Shown here one piece after another: positions 23,133-37,317 of a stretch of 64,000 bases of DNA; position 1 is the stretch's first letter; each line of letters begins with the position of its first letter. Origin of the DNA: Ciona savignyi (Eukaryota > Chordata > Ascidiacea > Phlebobranchia > Cionidae); contig CH002666.1 in assembly GCA_000149265.1 (NCBI GenBank), forward strand, positions 479,013-543,012. The letters run 5' to 3'. The translations under genes and the position numbers were made by a program. The notes under the pieces were generated by a model that made no database searches, was not told the DNA's origin, and worked only from the letters and a program-made list of their open reading frames with translations.

Positions 23133-24190
23133 AACAGGTGATCTACTGAAGGCGGAAATCCGTCACTGCGGAAATACTGAGTTTTTGTGGAAAAAAACGA
23201 TTTGAGTAAAAAATACTTAGCTAGTTCAATAATCCACCTATCATAACAGCGTTAAAGCTAATTCATGAATTCACCTTACAGTTTAAAAGTATTAAAATGT
23301 GGGAAGTGTTTCTGATTACTGACCCCTGTTATGTAGTTCCATATTTTTGTTTTTCTGTATTAACCGCTTAAAACTGCATTTCAGACGTTTCTACGTGGAA
23401 TCATGCATCGTCTCCGTCGCTGCTGTAATTATCGCGCACACTGCAACTCGGCCAACTGCCGTTATCTTTACATGAACAATACTGCCGTTGCTGGAAACGT
23501 GATAATATTGCTTTTGCCGTGTATTAATACCATGAATAAACATCGCCTCACGAAATCGTGTTTGATTCGCTTCCTAACGACCCTCCGTTCGCACATCTTT
23601 CTTCAGAAGTTCGTGGTCTCTAATTCAAACTATTCCTAGAACTATAGCCTTGGTGAAAATTTGGTTTGTAGCTATTTAAAGATACGAATGGATTGGGACA
23701 GAATAACATTAGCTTACACACCAAGAGACCGCACAAGCGGCGGGTAACGATCCTTAATTTTAGTGACAGGTAACCTGTATCACTCTACTTTGACTCTATC
23801 AATGTATAGACCCTTTATTTTTAACCAAGCTAAGGTTTGAATCCGTGATGGGCTCGACCGTTTTTTATACAGGAATATGTATTGGTCGGTCTACCCATTC
23901 GGCATTTGCTACTGTTATAGTCTTCTCAATCAATCGACCTCCCCTAGTAATTCGGCCTAAAATAAACTGTTCTTTGTGCGTTGACTGACCATCATCATTT
24001 ACACATATGACCACACGGGTGTATGCAAATAGAGTGTCTTTATTACAAAATTACTGAGAGGCAGTGCTCGTCGTTAGAAAAACGTATAAAAAATAAATCT
24101 CCGTAAGTGTACAAAAGAAGCGAATAGCGTATAATACAAGTGACTGCGTGTTGTGATTGCACTGTGTGAAAAGAAAAAGGCAGACAAAAA
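23133..24190. other. EZH2 and phosphatase 3' regions, convergent
   Basis: Two genes converge here. No coding exon is supported. A short SINE family 2 remnant in minus orientation lies at about 23834-23905 (inverted GGGTTCGA-like end and GACCAATACATATTCC). TTTATT near 24035 could be the polyadenylation signal of the minus-strand phosphatase. Confidence 0.6.
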
Positions 24191-27100
24191 TCAACTAAGT
24201 AGGCTAACAGTCGCTGATCGACTGTAGTTGATACGGAAAGTGACGTGAGATTTGCAATCTCTGGTTGTCGACGTGTCCGTGAAATTGAAAGCGTAATCCG
24301 CCTTCACCACCGGAGCGGTCATACATCTCTTGTCATCGCCAGGCGTCGTCTTCGTTGCCGGTTTCAGTGGACGTAAGGTCTGAATTGGAAGCTCGGCTGT
24401 CACTGCACGGCGTCGGTACAGTTTGCATTGAGGACTCGTAGGCTTCGGTGCATCCGAAAGCGACTTGTCAGTGGGGTTAGTCTCGCATGTCCATTCCATC
24501 TCTTGACCGACTTCGCTTGCGAGATCTGGTAGATCTCCCATGCTTTGAATGCGCTCGGGTGCCGGTCGTCTGCTTAGTTTCGCTTCAAGACTCGACAGTT
24601 GCCCCATGAAGTTAAAGTTAGGAGATATCACGTTTCTTCTGCTCTTTACATATCGAAACGCGTCGTTCAATGAAACACCCTTGCAGGTTATCAGGTAGGC
24701 GATACATATTGTAGCGGATCGGCTAATTCCGGCGAGGCAGTGTACAAACACCTTTCCGCCTTTACGCTGTTCTTCGTCTGAAAGAAATAAAATTGATTAA
24801 ATATTTGGCACGAATGTTTGCACGATACAAAAATGTGGTATGCGACCGCGATAACATTTCGTCATACGCTGTAAATATGTGCGAGTCCGCTCGGTTCAAT
24901 AGTAAATTTCAAGGTGAGTCAACACATCGAAGCTAGCAAAAATACACACAGATAGGGAGAGACTATGGCGGCGTGACGCACAGTGTCTGCGTAGGTAGAC
25001 ATCGCTGTCCGTATATGGGACTCCCCTGTTTGCTATTGTTCGCTTTTACCAGCCCTTTCGTTCATTTCTCGAAGCCTCGTTTATCACTCTAATCTGCTCT
25101 GCGAGCGGCAATCGTGTAAGGAAATTCGGGCAAAACAGCGGGCGCTTGCGTCACGGGTGCACTCGAGCGTGAAGCTATCTTTCACTTCGTAGGTCGGGGT
25201 CTCGCGTTGTTAAACCAAATATGCTCGGGTTGCGCTTCGCCAAGCGCTATTTTAAGGTATTCGGTCTCTTGTTTGCGCGACTGGTGCGGAGAGCAGGAGA
25301 GGACACGCCGGGTAACCAACAATCGGTCCATTGTGTGCAAAGAGAGGAAAAACGCAGCTTCGCGTGCCAGATATCCTGACTTGCTGTGCACAGGTCTGGT
25401 TACGATCAGACTTCGCGTTTATAATTTATAACCCAGTGTAATCAATCCAATCGCGATTTCCATTAAGATACCATAAACGACTAGGGCATAATTGGTAAAA
25501 TCTTTTATCAGTCAGGCGACTTAAACAGTGCCAACATCTGCATAAGAAGACATTGTATTTGGTTCGTCAATTTTAGGCATCTTACGTCACTCGCATTCTG
25601 ATCACGACCATAGTCGATAATTAAGTACTGCAGCTCGGTGCTGATAACCTCATAAGACGAGCAATGAGCCATTAAACCGTGTCAAGAGTAACTTTAAAAA
25701 GACGCGATATGTCGTGCAACTGCGTCATATACAAGGCGATGATGCAAGTCGAATCTGCGAATTACTCACGTATAGACCACGTTGACGCAGCAATCCATGT
25801 CCGTTAAACGCGTTCGGGATAAACGACGTTGGACTTGCGTAGTATTGGTAAAACAAGCGTAGGGATGTCACCTAATCCCAATGAGTCACGGGAAATTTTG
25901 GTTTCATCGGGCTACTACTACTTACTTATGAAAGCGATTGCTCCATCGAACCAGGAACTAATGTCAGCCTGACCATTGTCCTCTACCGGGATCCTCTTGT
26001 ATCGAAACCGGTTGGCGAAGTGATTTTCACAGGTCGAACTTGCGTTGAGAACCGCTGTTATACCCAGTGCGGCGAGCTCGTTCTCTTGTGCGGCGTGGTG
26101 GGCTGAACCGAGATAAAGATGCGGTAGAATCTGGACAGGAGAGCCCTGGGAAGAAATCGTGTTATTTGTAAAGTGTACACTCGCTTAATTGTAGCCGCCG
26201 GAGTGGCTGAATTGTCTCATTGACCACACGATCTATTATCAGCTCTAAACCTTGTACGCACTTCGACAGCACCCAATTACGCGACATCACTTCGTGGCCG
26301 GAGAGGCTTAACTTGTTACTTTCGCACTGGCGTGACTTCTATACTGCCTACGTCATCTCACCTGGTCATAAATCGGTGTCGGAGTGCACGGGGTTTCCCC
26401 TCCTGACCCTTCCGCTGAAAACGAGTAAGTGTTTTCCAAACCTTCACAAAGTTCAGGGAAGTCAACTTGAAACAATTTGAAACCGCCTGAAACAAAAAAA
26501 TAGTCAGTTTCTAAAGGACAAAATGGGGAAATTGCGGTGGAGCGCTGTATAATAATAATACGCTTGACCGCTAATGTGTTTAATAGTGACTAAACGTCGG
26601 CCTAAAATTAGCCGAACTTATCCAAATCGCGTGACAAGTACTCGGGCTGGAGGTAATGACTAAGCGTATGGGCGGGATGTGGGAGGCGGAAATTTCACCG
26701 ACGAGAAGTATAACACCTGGCGTTTTAACAAGTTAGCCCCTAGATGGATTACCTAATCGCTTTATCCTCCCTAACGAGTCCCAAATTAACGTAAAGAGAA
26801 GGTTTCGCGTAATGAGCGTTTGGCAAAAGCGAACGTCAGCAGATTACTTACCGCTTAAGTATCTGATGTCAGTCTGGACTGCGTCGCAATTCCGCAAAGT
26901 CCGAAGCACTGTTCCGGAGGTTCGTCGCTGGGGACACGTTTGTTCCTTGTGGTCGGCGTCGCCGTTCTCGTCGTACATAATAATCATCGGGAGTTTTCCG
27001 TCCAGGAAGAGCCGGCGCATCTCGGCGCACACGATCACGTTGTCCAGGCTCATCTCTCCTCTGGAGCGTCGTCGAAGGATGCTGTTGCATCGTATGTTGA

Positions 27101-27221
27101 CCGCGTTGCGGATGCGGCTTTTGTTGAATACCAAAAACGACCGACAGTCTATAAGCAAATAATCCGAGCTTCCGCTTAGAACGGATGCGAGCTGGGTTCC
27201 AGATATTAAGTCAAGTACCAT
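24191..27221 (-). CDS. MAP kinase phosphatase (DUSP1/2/4/5 type)
   Basis: Four exons on the minus strand join in frame to 433 residues: 26852-27221, 26362-26486, 25926-26145, 24191-24777. Residues 1-125 form a rhodanese-like (CH2) domain with the kinase-docking arginine cluster LRRRSRGEM at about 49-57. A Ser/Pro-rich linker ends in TPTPIYDQ, followed by the phosphatase domain from residue 166 (VQILPHLYLGSA). The general acid is D221 in IPVEDNGQADISSW, and the signature HCLAGISRSAT places catalytic C252 and R258. The C-terminal tail of about 120 residues shows no domain I recognise. Known role: dephosphorylation of Thr and Tyr in ERK, JNK or p38. The docking motif and domain order fit the nuclear inducible group (DUSP1/2/4/5), but I cannot assign one orthologue. 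Confidence 0.93.
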
Positions 27222-27293
27222 CTTGTAACGCTGTTTTAAAGTGTTTCTACGTTGAGTTCGCTGAATGATAGATGCGAAACCCGATTCACTCGG

Positions 27294-27301
27294 CTTATAT
27301 A
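27294..27301 (-). promoter_or_regulatory. TATA box of the phosphatase gene
   Basis: On the minus strand the sequence reads TATATAAG, 73 bases upstream of the start codon at 27221, within a GC-rich stretch. Two CACGTG E-boxes lie further upstream (27437-27442 and 27485-27490, the second within the palindrome ATCACGTGAT). Position and context fit a core promoter; use is not proven. Confidence 0.6.
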
Positions 27302-29035
27302 CGCGGGAGCGCGCGCATTTTTTCTATATTGGGCCTCGCTTTCGAAGTGTTGACATTCTCTTCTTGACCACTTTTCTCTCGCGTGACGTACATCTGTCGT
27401 TTTCTCCGTACGTGCGTCATTCTTTACTTGTGCGGTCACGTGGTCGCTTTGTTGTCACAGACTTATTAATTCACTTCTCAAAATCACGTGATCCGACAGC
27501 AGGATACTTCTGCGTCATCACAATACCCTAAACCCGGAAACGACGTATTTCCTTCAGTTACGCCATCGCTTGTGACCGATTTGTTTTGCTTAAACGGCTC
27601 GAGTATATCACGACAACACTTAAACTTTTATCCGAAACAAACAACCGGACCGAATCGGTATTTACCCTATAAACCAAAAACACGGATACGTAACCTTCAA
27701 AAATAAGCTATGTAACAGTAACTTTGGGTCTTTCTTCTCCATAAACAACCCTGCTTTTTTACTATGTCGGTTAAATTGTGCGTGTTGCGCTAATTGTTTA
27801 ATTTGTATAAGCATGAGTAGGCTGAATGCATGTGGGTTGGCCACTACGTAACCGCCTATTTTAAGCGTGACATATGGATGACAGTGTAAACGTCTGGATC
27901 GTTACGACAATTGCACTAATTGTAGAAACTATAATATAAAATATTGTGCAACATGCGCAATAGACACGAGATACACGCTTATTTTAGCCAAAAAAGCTTC
28001 ACAATGGGACGTGACTTCATTAGTGTAACTAAGTGTGATTAGGCTAACTATAACATTTGATTCATAGCTGTCAGTAATTGCTCTGGTGAAATCCAACTAT
28101 TTCCCCCCACAACATTTGTATTCAATTTCTAATAAGATATGCGCAACAGTTCACTGGCTATTAAAAACTTTCGTTGTGTTTAAGTAATCTTTTACAGCGT
28201 TTATGTAACCTTTTATATGTAGCTTTCGTTCGTAGCACAGAAGAACGTTTGCGTCATAGTCGTATTGCGAGTCAGAATACAATCCCTCCTCCGGAAATCT
28301 TAACAGCTATTACCGCAAAGAGGAACTTCAAAGTCAAAGCAATACCGGGCATGACCGATTGTAAATTCCGAATTGGCTTCTTTTGTCGTTAGCCTCGGCG
28401 ACGTGATGTTTTACAGAACTTCCGGCTTTTAATCGCACTCAGTTGGTTCACTCCACAGGTTATTACTTTTACTACAGTGGGAGGTTAATCGTCACGTTCA
28501 GTAACACTGATTAAACATCCACACGTGCGCTATATTTATCCGTTATTCAGTTTTGGTCCGCGTAGTGATTCATTCGCGCAAATCCCTTTAATCGAGAGCT
28601 CTTAACAATGTTTAATGTGTGCCATGTGGCGCAATACAACGGCCTGACCTCAGCTGAGTCCAATATTTAGCCAGGGCAAGGCGAGAATCTCCTTGGAGCT
28701 TGGTCAATATTTAGCTTGTTTAACTAAATTTACGTTTTAATTACGAATGACAAATTCAGTTACTCACGCCGCTTAAAAATGCGAACTCACCATTTGTATG
28801 ACTGGGCGATAAGATTGGAAATATTGACACATAAACACACGTGCTATGTAGGATTTGGTGATAACTGGTTTGATCGGATCACGTAGGCAAAGAGCTGCTG
28901 TATGACTACCGTCCATGACTGAAATTATTGACTTAATAAATGTGTGTTTTGATTGTACGCTTGTACCATCAGATGAATTAAGGTTTATTCAATAAGCGGT
29001 TGGTGGTGGATTTAATAAATTTTTATCGCGCCAAG

Positions 29036-29256
29036 TTTAAACCCATGACGACCTCGTTACTAAGACCGTTTTTTATCATATAGAAAGCGTTATATAAATA
29101 TGTTGATTTAACCATTTACTCACACAACCGTTTATGTTTTTTAGTTAGAGTGAAAATCAAACCCATAAGAAGATCGTCACCAAAACCGTTTTTTTTAAAT
29201 TGGCATATGTACCGGTCGCGTTAACCACTTGACCACACAACCGTTTGTCAGATAAG
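29036..29256 (-). mobile_element. Two adjacent SINE family 2 copies
   Basis: Two minus-strand copies, about 29036-29137 and 29156-29256, each with the inverted GGGTTT box B-like end, an AAACGGT block and the inverse of GTGTGGTCAAGTGGTTAACGCG. They are about 75% alike by eye and probably arose by two insertions or a tandem duplication. Confidence 0.7.
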
Positions 29257-29645
29257 TTATTTTCGTTTACTCATTGCTGCCTCGTGTGGCTTATATTTAT
29301 ATATCAAAATTGTGGTAAACTGCTTTGCTCCAAAATATATTTTTCAAAAAACATTTCCAACGTTTGTTGCTGAAGTTAGTTTAGCATATTTTCAAAACGG
29401 GATAATATATGTGGTTGTTCTAACAACTTTATTAGCCAAGAAAACACCGGCGTGCAAGTGGACATCAGTGAGGTTTTTTTATGTAACAACAACTGGTTTA
29501 ATTTTAGTTACCTTGGCCTCGGCCGTCAGCCCGAAAATTGTACGCTTCGAAACCGGCCTGTGGGTATCAATCACTCTGACAGCAGAAACCTCCTTATAGA
29601 CGCGTAGTACTTTAAAAGGTTGAACCTAAACAGTAAGAACTTCAT

Positions 29646-29960
29646 CACGTGTAACACACTGTAAACGGTCCGGACGGGAACACCATATAATCTGATGATT
29701 GCGCATGTGATACTACTCCTGCCACCTATATCGTTTCGTCTTCATTACATTTTGTTGCACATTTTTGTTCTTTCGCTTATAGGTTTGACGGCCACGTCCG
29801 CTATATCTATTTAATTATATCCTTTTATTTTTAAATGACGTGTTCTAACGACTGTTCGTTTTGCCGTCTTTTCCTGTTTGTGTGAAGTAATTTGATTCGT
29901 TTGCCGTTTTTAATGCTTGTGGCAAAAATGAATAAACTAAAACTAAACTAAACTTTTCAC
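29646..29960 (+). mobile_element. Composite SINE with AAACT-type tail, head missing
   Basis: 29646-29720 matches the SINE 1 core (AACACACTGTAAACGG, CTGATGATTGCGCATGTG). 29766-29960 is the second 3' end (GGTTTGACGGCCACGTCCGC...), finishing in AATAAACTAAAACTAAAC. Same junction order as the copy at 17213-17550. Confidence 0.7.
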
Positions 29961-31232
29961 CAACGATGATAAACACGGTTCCATTCTATTTAAGGTTTTA
30001 AAATTAGCTTTTAGTTCCGATAAACAACTAGTTTATTTTAAATTTATGTTAAATAAAAAATCAAATTAAGTCTTTAGGGCAATGTATGCGTCTCGTGTAT
30101 GTAAGTGAAGTCACCGCGGGAAATTATTCTCGTGTCCAACTCTTTAGCGACATCCCACGGTAACAAAAAATATCTTTATCGGGCAGTAACTAAGAGTTTA
30201 CATGGAAATTAAAAAAAAATCACTAAGCAGTTGTTAACGCACCCAATCCGTCCGTAGTAAGTTTCTTTTACTGTTGTTATTCACCCAACAAAATTGCTCA
30301 TTCATGTTTTGATTCAACTTTAGGGAGAATTTGGTTCTTGACTTTGATAAATTGGGCAGAAATACTTATTTATGAAGTATCGGCTATATATAGTTAGAAA
30401 CATTACACATTGTGAGACAAAAGAAATTTTGTCTTTATTTTAAATAAGTAAAATCTTTGCGAGCGACGTAAGTACTATATACAAATAAAATTAAAAATAA
30501 TCCTTTGATAGACGCGAACATATAGATCCGTCGTTGGACTCCTTTCCATGAGATTCTCCCCTTGGCGACCTGCAAACACATATTTAAGTTTATGTATAAT
30601 ATAACTGTGTCTTCACACTGGCAAAAGGTTCCAAATTATCGATGCAAGTCGACACCATATTTTAGTGCAGTGTTTTTGGCATCTGTGTTCGATCACAGAG
30701 CAATAATAATGGATTTATTGTTTTTTTGGCATGGTAAAGTATGAAAATAATTGTGGTACAAAAACAGTGTGTGGTGTGGAATTATGCTTCAACATTTTGT
30801 TTTGTTTCCCTGTTTGGCCACACGCGAACACACGGGTGTTATATGGTATGGAATGTGTTTTGATATAAGGATTTATACCTGAACTAAAGGATCATTTATG
30901 TTTAAATTTGGGTTATTCTCACCATAATGTGAAACACATGGGTATAACCGGGATGGTAAACGCAGTTAGCGCTGTTACAGGGAATCGTCCTACTATCTCG
31001 TACCCACAATTGGGTTACGCCGATGTTAAAGTGTTTTAATACTATAGAGACACTGCTACAGTTTTGCGCCAAGCATTTAACACTCTACGTTCATGCCTCG
31101 TACACAAAATGCATTACCAAGCACACAACGCGCTGCGTATAAGCTGACCAATCGGTTTTACACGATGATACAAAATCAAACTTACCTAGTTGAGATGACT
31201 TTCCGTCATCATTTTCTCCGCCCTGCAGTTTA

Positions 31233-31957
31233 TCACGAATGGAACTGAAAAAAACGTTCTTAATTATAATTATTATATTTACATGAGAAAAATCCACTGC
31301 GAGCTATCGGCAAACGCACTTACCGACGAGTTTTTTTTCTTGATATCATTTAAATAAAATTAGATAACATATAGTGTACAACAAAACATGTGAACTGGTA
31401 GCAGCCGAACGGCCGAATGTCTTAGAAAAAAGTTATACACATTATTTTTTTCTTACCGAAGAGTTTGTGGAAGCTCGATTAAGTGAGTTTCGTTTCACCA
31501 CATCAGTGACCGCTTCTGCTGTTCGGATGTTACGTTGGTCAAGTAAGGAATGGAGTTCCCGAATGTAGTCCACCGCACTCAGTACAATGTCAATGCTTGA
31601 AGTATTCATTTTATTTTTGCAAGATGGAAGCATGCCGCCCAGCTTTTGGTACAATTCCCTGAAAATTTACATAACATGGTTATATCGTAGAAAAATAATG
31701 TCAATATTTTAATAATGTGGTGACCGAACAACACCGTATATCAACATACTTACGATGTATAGTGTAGAACCCTATATGTATATATACTATATTACAAAAC
31801 TGCTTACAATATAATTAAGATTTTTCAAGTTCTGTAAAACTTACTTTAATTCTTCATTTTCTGACTGAATAACTTTTCGCACTTTTCCATCACCGAACCG
31901 TGGAAATGGTGTATGGCGCTGCGGTAAAACAGTCACAGTTTTCGGCCCTTTAACCAT
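31233..31957 (-). CDS. Id-like helix-loop-helix protein (no basic region)
   Basis: Three exons on the minus strand: 31845-31957, 31457-31658 and 31233-31244 (stop), giving 108 residues. Exon 2 encodes a helix-loop-helix: ELYQKLGGMLPS (helix 1), a loop with SCKNKMNTSS, and IDIVLSAVDYIRELHSLL (helix 2). The residues just before helix 1 (QSENEELK) are not basic, so DNA binding is unlikely, as in Id/extramacrochaetae proteins that sequester bHLH activators. The start MVKGPK resembles the start of the second HLH gene at 46694 (MVKSGN). The last exon is only four codons and is the weakest part; reading on from exon 2 would add just a few residues before a stop at 31442. Hes proteins are excluded by the missing basic region. 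Confidence 0.72.
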
Positions 31958-34900
31958 TTTATCCTTCAAACTTGATGCGAAATAAAACTAAGTGTAATTA
32001 AAGATAATCTTTGTTCGTCTATACTAAATACCTTTTCCTTTTTTCTTATCTCTCTTCCTTTCTCTTTTTTAATCACTCTCGCTTCTTCTCACATTAACGG
32101 CACTGACCAATTGCACTTCCGCATTCAGCGTTTTTCTACAAACAAAAATCTAGCGTTGTTCACACTTGTATATTCAGTTTAAGAATACATTCACAAAAAT
32201 ACGGTAATTTAACTTTGTTTTCGTATAACTTTGTATATTTTTATACACACTACACATTAAATTTGGCCATGTAAAGTTTAAAAAATTATGTTCTTTACAA
32301 ACTTCGTTGTAGGATGTTATAAACAGTAATATTCTTTCTGCCAATTAAAACATTAAGTTAAACTGCATTGACAAATTTCTCTCTTTGTGGGGGATTGCGG
32401 TATTCAAAGCTTGCAAAAAATAGGAGTCACAGGTTTTAAATCGGCGATAAAGGCTAACAACACACATTACGCCCAATCTTGTTTATTTGAAGAGAGACGT
32501 GAATCTAATAAGCGACTAATGGCGCCGCTTAAACGGATGAAATCACTTTCGAAACTTGTTCCCACGAAGAGGACATTTTGCCCGTGCAGCCCCAATCCAC
32601 GTATTTACAAAATTAATGAGTCTCCTGTCTCAATGCCGTCTAGACCGGTCGTCGCCACACCACCAGACCATTATTTTTGCATTCGATAGAATTAGAAAAG
32701 TTTCCGATGTTTCTGTTAGTGTAAGGGCGCCGCCAGTCTCCGTGTTTGAAGGCTTGTAAGCGAATTTGCAACGGGAAAATGTAAACATTGTTCGAAACAA
32801 ACCAACCTACCCAATAACAAGCGATTAAACGGCAACATCATCCCGTCATAGTTTGTTTTAATCGCCATGAAAAACGAAAGCGCTTTTTGAATTTAAATAA
32901 ATGTCGTCATTTTGGCTTAGCAATGTGTTAAGTTTGTGTTTTTACAATTGCGTTCCGTGGTGCCATAAAATATTATCGCGGGATAATCGAGTAGATACAT
33001 GCGCTGTAATTCGTATGCAATAAACCAAACTGAAAATCGTCGGTTGATTGTAATTGCCCTCTCAGGTCGCTTCCCAAACAAACAAACCACAGATCATAAA
33101 GTTACCATGTCGGTATTGTTGCAAGATCGCTCGCGCAATAAAAACGAAAATTTGTGCTTTTGTATCATTGTAGTGACCTCTATTCCGGCTCGCTGGCCCG
33201 AATCCTGCTGCACTTTTTACTGGGATAAACCTATTAAAACGCATTTTACGTTCGGTCGACCAAAACGCCAGGCTATGAGAGTCGACCTTGATTCACCAAA
33301 GACCTAACAATGACCTCCCGCCATTATTATGCCGTGGGGCAACGCGTCATAATGGCAGCAAGCATAAATACGTCATATACTTGAGATTTATGGCGTTCGC
33401 GGGACGAATAAAATGTTTGTTTACGTGAGGTTAATTGCGAAGCAACGAGCGACTTGCAATTTACACACGTAATCCCACAAAGCTTTACAATAAAGACCCA
33501 TATACTGCCTTTACTGCATTTAAATAGTTCGCGTTTGCATGTAAAGTTTCATAACGCAACACATATGTTCGAGATTAAAATAAATTTTGGCTAATTGTGG
33601 ATTATTCTTATTAAAATGTAGATTACAGTTTTTTAATTGTGATTTATACAGAATTTAAACTGCAGAGTGGAAGCTATTTATTCCTCGAGCTTTTAATCTG
33701 TTTCACTTTTAAATGGGATTAGCGATCTCAAGCAAATGAAATAACACGCTGATATCGGTATTTAATTATGAAACGCGGTTTAATATCAGTTCCTTATCGG
33801 ATCTTTATCCGACCGCGCCGTTTGAGAGCATTGTGCGGAAAAGGCTGTAATATCTTCGGTTATTTAACTTAACGGAGGGAATTGTCCGTCACAAGATGAG
33901 CTCACTTCCTGCAGACGGCGGTTTAATTACATTTGTTTTGTTTCAAGGCATCGCTGTTCTAAAATATAAAACTATTAGTCTAGTTTGGGTGACTTTATAG
34001 GCTAATGGGATATTAGTTCAGTTTTTTTCTTCGTTACGATAACGAAGATAGCAATGACTGTTAATTATATTAAAAAAACAGGAAGACAACAGCAAAATTG
34101 CAAACTTTAAAACACCTCAATATACAAACAAACGGTATAGTGTTCTTCCGAGGGTAGAGCAATGGGTTCGGCAGTTGAATATGATATATCGTGAAATCAA
34201 ATTCGTACAGGTTGGTACGATGACATTAAAGATACGATTTACGTGAATTTAACTAAACATTAAAATAACATATCAGTTCTTCATACGATTCCAACGCTTT
34301 GCACAATAGTTGGTATATTATAAACAAACTTTGTCAAATATTATTTACACAAAACTCTCTACCTAGGGCAAATCGTACACTGCAACTAGTACACTATTAT
34401 GCATAATCAAGAAAAAGAAAAAAAATCAATATAAAGATAATTTAGAAGATCGTCATGTATTCTATTTCTATTTCAGTCAGAGTATTACCTATATACGTCC
34501 GTACAGTTAGACAGTAATGTGGATAGGTTGCGCTTTTGCCATGTGTAGTAGTCGTTCAACCAACGAAACCGACTATACAAAAGGACCATCAATAGAATTC
34601 TTGCCACAAAAAGCCCGAAATAGTATCTGCAATCTAAACTAAAGCCCACCAAAATGTTGATTAAAATCTCGAAAACTTAAACATTTTTAAACTTTAAATC
34701 ACCCAAATCGTTGCATTTATTAATGACAAATGGTAACAGGTAAAAATTATTTTCTTATGACCCACAATGATTTATGTTTGAGAACTGATGCTTTATGGCA
34801 ATCGTCAGGTCCTTGTAAGTCGTGACCCAACAAGATACCGGTAGTAAAATTTAGCAAACTTACCAACAGTAGCGTGTTTAGGGGAGCATGGTGTCATGTC

Positions 34901-35240
34901 CCCCCTCGGCTTTGAACCCAATGTACATTTTACCTCTGTTATACCCATTATTAATTTTAAATTTATTAAAAGACACAAGTTAATCTGTGACAAACTCACC
35001 AACAAAAGACTTGATTAACGAATATTTTAGCACTGTAATATTAGTTTGTTTCTCTTATTTCAGCACAATAAAGCGTGGAATTGAAACTTATTTTTTTACT
35101 AAAACGGAATAAGTCAGCTTAATTATAGTTATTAAAGATGTTAAGGGTTTGTATCTCGCGACGAGTAATAGCAGAAGGACCCCGTCTCACCTTTGAATTT
35201 TGGATATGCAGTTGATCAATTAGTTGTAAGCACATTGTTA

Positions 35241-35506
35241 GGATAGGATATTCATGTTTATCCTCGTGAATGGGAAAACCAAGGGGGTTAACACACGGGC
35301 AATCGTCAGATCACATCTCGCATAACGTCGGGTTACCGGAACTATTGCAGTGTGTTAAGTATGATTCACACGTTCCTTCAATTTTCAGGCAGTTTTCGTG
35401 AAGTGCCTTTTCCAAGGACACAACCGACTAGCTTATAGCGACCAGTTCAGAACCTGCAATTTTTCGGTTGAAAGGCTTTCGCTCAAAACCGCCAGACCAA
35501 CCGGTG
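35241..35506 (-). mobile_element. SINE family 1 copy
   Basis: Near full length: GGATAGGATATTCATG tail, core, and head ending GCCAGACCAACCGGT. Intergenic. Confidence 0.9.
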
Positions 35507-35861
35507 GGAATTCCTTATATTGACACTGTCCTTTTACAAATGCGCCACCGATTTAGTGTACACACTGTCAAAGCCATATCAATGCAATCTCTCTTCCAAA
35601 ATACTGCGTGGATCAAATCGTTTAAAAACATAAAATCCGCAGTTAAACAATTCATTTATTTTCTTCCCGATTATGAAGACGCAATGGCGGTTAAAAATAG
35701 GCAAACGTATTGGAAACTGCAACGTTGAGGTCTTTAAAAAAAGAGTCGTTGAAAAAGCAAGCAAGCTTTAAACGTTTCCCGCGATTCTGTTGCAAATATT
35801 TGATACATTTTCTATGACAATTGCTATCAGTGAACGGTAGCAGTTTAAAATTCATTAAGTT

Positions 35862-35968
35862 ACGGTTGTGTGGCCAAATGGTTAACGCGACCAATACAAA
35901 TAACGACACTTATATACACTCATACATAAAACGGTCCTGGTGACGAGATATCATGGTTTCGAAACTTG
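35862..35968 (+). mobile_element. SINE family 2 copy
   Basis: The cleanest copy: ACGGTTGTGTGGCCAAATGG followed by TTAACGCGACC (box A region, very like a tRNA D-arm), AAAACGGTCCTGGTGACG, then TTTCGAAACTTGG (box B) and an A-rich tail. Confidence 0.78.
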
Positions 35969-37317
35969 GCAAAAAAAAAGAAAAGTTACTTGCGTTCCAC
36001 AATTGATGAAAGCTCGGTAAAACAACCTTGCTTTTCTTTACGTGATTTGAACTTGAATTATGATGATGTCATTTCCGAGTTTAAAAACACAATGGCGCTT
36101 AGATTTCATCTAAAATCAGAATATCATATTTTATATTCTCACCTTCGTTTTTGATTTGTTTTCATTGTTTTCGTTGTTAGATTGTAACTATAAATAAACT
36201 GAGTAAGCTTCGGATGATGGTCACATTAGTGATGTTGTGATGATACGTGAGCGTATTTTGCAATGCAATGCAACGAAATTATCCCAATTTAGTGGCTTAA
36301 TCATACTAGGAAATCTTATCACAGAATGATAATAATGCTGTAAGGTTCCAGCTTTCATACACAAACTTTGCACAGTAAAAAAAGTCACCACGTCTCCAAG
36401 AATAACTCCAAGTACATTTTAATTGTCCAAGTCTCATGCTTAACCCGCAAAAACGATCATTTTTTGCGTTGTCACAGAATATTAAATTGCTGACAAGTTT
36501 GCAGTCAATTGTTGGTTCGAGCATAGGCCTACGATTTTATAAAACTGATCTTTAGAGAGATAAAGCAGTACTGATATTAGAATCAAATATTTAACCATAA
36601 AACTAAATTTAAATATGTAATATGCCTAGGACTTCGTGGTTTTGGTCTATTACAGGCTATTGTAACATTATCGCTAATTTTTACATATATCGTTTATGGG
36701 ACTTTCAAACTTTAATATTGTATTATTTATTATCTCTCGGTATAAAATAGAAAATAATTGACCATTATTATATCCTTGTGCAAATCACAAAATTGGCCAA
36801 TGGTTTATTCTTTTAACAATGATCCCCGATCTCTGCCACTTATTTTCTGCGTTATCTATGTTTTCTGCTATCTTTATGGTTGCCATTAGAGACACAAACC
36901 AATCGATTGTCTGAATGAACTTAGGTCTTTTTAACTTTAGGTTTTAGATTAAATATATATACTGTAACTATATTAAAGAAAAAAATTATTAACATACTTT
37001 ACGCAGTTAACTTTATGTGGTTTGACCTTATTTGTGTATCCTTGTTATCCTGCCGCTACAATATAAATTAATACCAGTTGTAGGCTTGGCTGTGGATCCA
37101 GATCCAGGCCTGTTTAATCATAGTTAATTTCGCTTTACTGTTAAAGTTGTTAAAATTTTGTTTTGGGGATTTTGTGAAAATAGGATTTTAGGTTAGAAGC
37201 TGATTAAACAATAAATTGTTGGTTGAATGCACATTTTAATGTCCAGTACTTTCGCAGTCTAGAGGCCCGATCCGACCGTACTGTTGCCTCATACAAGCCT
37301 ATAACAGATTTTAAAAT

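Larger units (their letters stand above)
27502..31232. other. Region between the phosphatase promoter and the Id-like gene
   Basis: No convincing exon. Holds two SINE family 2 copies and a composite SINE (listed separately). The left end is upstream DNA of the phosphatase and the right end the 3' side of the Id-like gene. Confidence 0.55.
31958..37317. other. 5.4-kb gene-free stretch upstream of both the Id-like gene and CATIP
   Basis: The two flanking genes diverge, so this stretch should hold both sets of upstream control sequences. I see no exon with splice context or recognised motif. It holds one SINE family 1 copy and one SINE family 2 copy, and AT-rich unique DNA otherwise. Confidence 0.55.

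Noticed and set aside
33000..33310. 102-codon plus-strand frame
   Set aside because: No family resemblance, no splice context, and an overlapping open frame on the other strand.
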